From contig JAUNGQ010000014.1 of assembly GCA_030524285.1 (NCBI GenBank), forward strand, positions 1 to 40,795: a stretch of DNA of 40,795 nucleotides, given 5' to 3'. A program made the translations under genes and the position numbers. This DNA is from Eubacteriales bacterium. GTDB lineage: Bacteria; Bacillota; Clostridia; Oscillospirales; Butyricicoccaceae. Of this stretch, positions 39,271 through 40,795 are shown piece by piece; position 1 is the stretch's first letter; each line of letters opens with the position of its first letter. Under the pieces are notes generated by a model. That model did not search any database and was not told the DNA's origin. It saw nothing but the letters and a program-made list of their open reading frames with translations.

Positions 39271-39501
39271 GTGATTAGCTATGAACCACTATGGCAAACA
39301 ATGAAGCAGCGTTCTGTCACAACATATACCCTCATTACGCAGTACGGCATCAATCCACGCACAATCCATAACTTAAAACACAATAAATCGATTACCATGT
39401 ACACACTTGAAAAGCTGTGCTCTATTTTAAACTGCACGGCAAATGATGTGGTTGCTTTCAAGGCTCCCTCAGAGGAGGGAGCTGTCAGCGAAGCTGACTG
39501 A
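39271..39501 (+). CDS. Small XRE-type HTH regulator with repeat-encoded C-terminus
   Basis: A 76-residue Cro/C1-type protein of the HTH_26 kind: SYEPLWQTMKQRSVTTYTLITQYGINPRTIHNLKHNKSITMYTLEKLCSILNCTANDVVAF fills the whole domain. The start is GTG at 39271, six bases after AAGGAGGG; the longer ORF upstream has no site. The last 12 or so residues (APSEEGAVSEAD) and the stop are encoded by the first copy of the 188-bp repeat, so the natural C-terminus was replaced or extended by repeat insertion. Probably still functional since the domain is complete. Confidence 0.8.
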   Translation: MISYEPLWQTMKQRSVTTYTLITQYGINPRTIHNLKHNKSITMYTLEKLCSILNCTANDVVAFKAPSEEGAVSEAD

Positions 39502-39649
39502 GGGAGTTCTATCTCATTCGTCCTCTGCATAACTGTTGCAGTTGATACGACAAGCGTTACGTTTTAAACTCCCTTCGTCACGGCATACGCCGTGCCACCT
39601 CCCTCGAAGAGGGAGGCTTTGATGCATATATTTAAAACTCCGGTTCTCA
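39462..39649. repeat. Tandem 188-bp repeat, copy 1
   Basis: A 159-bp core from GGCTCCCTC to GAGGCTTT plus a 29-bp linker. Hairpins in the core are CTCCCTC/GAGGGAG, GTCAGC-GAA-GCTGAC, CACGGC-ATAC-GCCGTG and CCTCCCTC-GAA-GAGGGAGG. Its first 40 bp encode the end of the XRE gene. Confidence 0.95.
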
Positions 39650-39808
39650 GGCTCCCTCAGAGGAGGGAGCTGTCAGCGAAGCTGACTGAGGGAGTTCTAT
39701 CTCATTCGTCCTCTGCATAACTGTTGCAGTTGATATGACAAGCGTTACGTTTTAAACTCCCTCCGTCACGGCATACGCCGTGCCACCTCCCTCGAAGAGG
39801 GAGGCTTT
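39650..39808. repeat. Tandem 188-bp repeat, copy 2 (core only)
   Basis: The core is complete but carries two visible base changes (GATATGACA for GATACGACA; CTCCCTCCG for CTCCCTTCG), and the linker is missing. The AT-rich block with the second XRE gene follows directly. Confidence 0.95.
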
Positions 39809-39815
39809 GGTTTCG

Positions 39816-40124
39816 TTATATGTAATTTCTCTTCAATATTCCTATCATTAGCATAAGGTCATCCTCATTTAGCTTTTTCAATTCATTCATCGCCACTTGA
39901 AGCAGTGCCGGATTTTCCGATGAATCATCAAAAAATTCACTTGGAGTAACACCCAAGTAATCGCATATCTGCAAAAATTCACGCATCGGTGGAAGTGACT
40001 TTCCTGATGAAATATTGTAGATATAACTACGGCTATGACCAAGATCAAAGCTCATTTTATATTCGGATACACCTTTTTGTAAACGTAGTTGCGTAATTCT
40101 ATTGCGAATAAAATCTGCTTCCAT
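39816..40124 (-). CDS. XRE family regulator between repeat copies
   Basis: A 102-residue protein. The Cro/C1-type helix-turn-helix (about residues 5-65) has RNRITQLRLQKGVSEYKMSFDLGHSRSYIYNISSGKSLPPMREFLQICDYLGVTPSEFF. A short C-terminal helix (LQVAMNELKKLNEDDLMLMIGILKRN) follows. AGGTGG precedes ATG. Its stop lies 8 bp from the end of repeat copy 2. It is AT-richer than the rest of the window, which fits acquired DNA. Target unknown. Confidence 0.85.
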   Translation of the reverse strand: MEADFIRNRITQLRLQKGVSEYKMSFDLGHSRSYIYNISSGKSLPPMREFLQICDYLGVTPSEFFDDSSENPALLQVAMNELKKLNEDDLMLMIGILKRNYI

Positions 40125-40374
40125 GATTCATCACCACCTGACTATACATATTGTAGACGATGAACAGAAATAAACAGTCAAGAAAATTACGCTTTTATTG
40201 TCGAATAGTCCAACAAAATATGTTATTTGAAAAATCTTGTTATATATCAAAATTCATCTTCTCAAGATATTATATCCAGCAGAGTTTGACAAATGGTGGA
40301 AATCATGCTACAAATATGTAGAATTTAGGCAATAAAATGATATCATTCAGAAAAGTTGAACAACCCGGTTCTCA
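40125..40374. other. AT-rich intergenic block between repeat copies
   Basis: 250 bp without a gene, clearly AT-richer than the repeats. Apart from the plus-strand promoter at 40286-40314, I see no structured element in it. Confidence 0.5.
40286..40314 (+). promoter_or_regulatory. Promoter reading into the repeat array
   Basis: TTGACA (40286-40291), 17 bp, TACAAA (40309-40314) on the plus strand. No ORF lies downstream before the repeats begin at 40375. Confidence 0.5.
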
Positions 40375-40562
40375 GGCTCCCTCAGAGGAGGGAGCTGTCA
40401 GCGAAGCTGACTGAGGGAGTTCTATCTCATTCGTCCTCTGCATAACTGTTGCAGTTGATACGACAAGCGTTACGTTTTAAACTCCCTTCGTCACGGCATA
40501 CGCCGTGCCACCTCCCTCGAAGAGGGAGGCTTTGATGCATATATTTAAAACTCCGGTTCTCA
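40375..40562. repeat. Tandem 188-bp repeat, copy 3
   Basis: A full unit with linker. It reads the same as copy 1 by eye, and 10 bases of linker end (CCGGTTCTCA) also precede it. Confidence 0.95.
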
Positions 40563-40750
40563 GGCTCCCTCAGAGGAGGGAGCTGTCAGCGAAGCTGACT
40601 GAGGGAGTTCTATCTCATTCGTCCTCTGCATAACTGTTGCAGTTGATACGACAAGCGTTACGTTTTAAACTCCCTTCGTCACGGCATACGCCGTGCCACC
40701 TCCCTCGAAGAGGGAGGCTTTGATGCATATATTTAAAACTCCGGTTCTCA
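40563..40750. repeat. Tandem 188-bp repeat, copy 4
   Basis: A full unit, the same as copies 1 and 3 by eye. Confidence 0.95.
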
Positions 40751-40795
40751 GGCTCCCTCAGAGGAGGGAGCTGTCAGCGAAGCTGACTGAGGGAG
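40751..40795. repeat. Tandem 188-bp repeat, copy 5 (cut by window end)
   Basis: The first 45 bases of a further unit. The array continues beyond the window. Confidence 0.95.

Noticed and set aside
39271-40124. Prophage or toxin-antitoxin module from the two XRE genes
   Set aside because: No phage structural, integrase or toxin-like gene is adjacent in the window; the genes are convergent and separated by repeats.
39462-40795. CRISPR array
   Set aside because: The unit is 188 bp with no short repeat/unique spacer pattern, the linkers are identical, and no cas genes are present.

Overview
The window reads as chromosome from an anaerobic, low- to mid-GC Firmicute of class Clostridia, probably a gut Oscillospirales member (Butyricicoccus/Agathobaculum-like is my guess from gene types, not a search). 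Supporting this are consensus sigma-A promoters with AGGAGG ribosome binding sites, rubrerythrin, a type 1B PyrK/PyrD pair, a Feo system with the small Cys-rich partner, SLH surface proteins, and tandem GAGGGAG-rich repeats of a kind I associate with Ruminococcaceae-like genomes.

Left third (1-16952): an iron/flavin region, almost all on the minus strand. It holds feoA-feoA-feoB plus a FeoB-associated Cys-rich protein (107-3452); a NusG_II / Gx / ApbE / tetra-FMN / mono-FMN / NapH-like 4Fe-4S operon (5733-11053); an 1168-residue SLH protein with two Tp47-like modules and a C-terminal FMN-binding domain (11315-14821); and a DtxR-type repressor (14990-15367). A 16-bp palindrome, NTTAG-N6-CTAAN, lies before feoA, before the flavin operon, before the SLH gene and before the repressor gene. 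At three clear promoters it starts exactly 8 nt after the -10 box. The simplest reading is a local iron regulon in which lipid- and wall-anchored flavins carry electrons outward to reduce ferric iron, and FeoB imports the ferrous product. This is the best candidate for an undescribed system here.

Middle (16953-30962): a MATE exporter precedes (lies left of) a MarR-controlled heterodimeric ABC exporter. The marR promoter is back-to-back with that of a rubrerythrin carrying rubredoxin domains at both ends. Then come tRNA-Tyr and tRNA-Thr, an XRE regulator, a YtrA-type GntR/ABC operon ending in an overlooked 56-residue gene, a Crp/Fnr gene broken by one in-frame amber codon, ung, a DUF1292 protein and a lipase-like hydrolase.

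Right (30963-39130): a compact operon of ClC antiporter, hypoxanthine-DNA glycosylase, PlsC and a stand-alone FakA-C-like domain; a Bax inhibitor-1 protein; pyrK-pyrD with a histidine phosphatase-GNAT fusion; and an HPr lacking Ser46.

The last 1.3 kb is a 188-bp-period tandem repeat array, interrupted by an AT-rich block with an XRE gene and running off the window end. A diverged copy of the same repeat sits inside the flavin operon. Several ORF starts were moved to fit ribosome binding sites.
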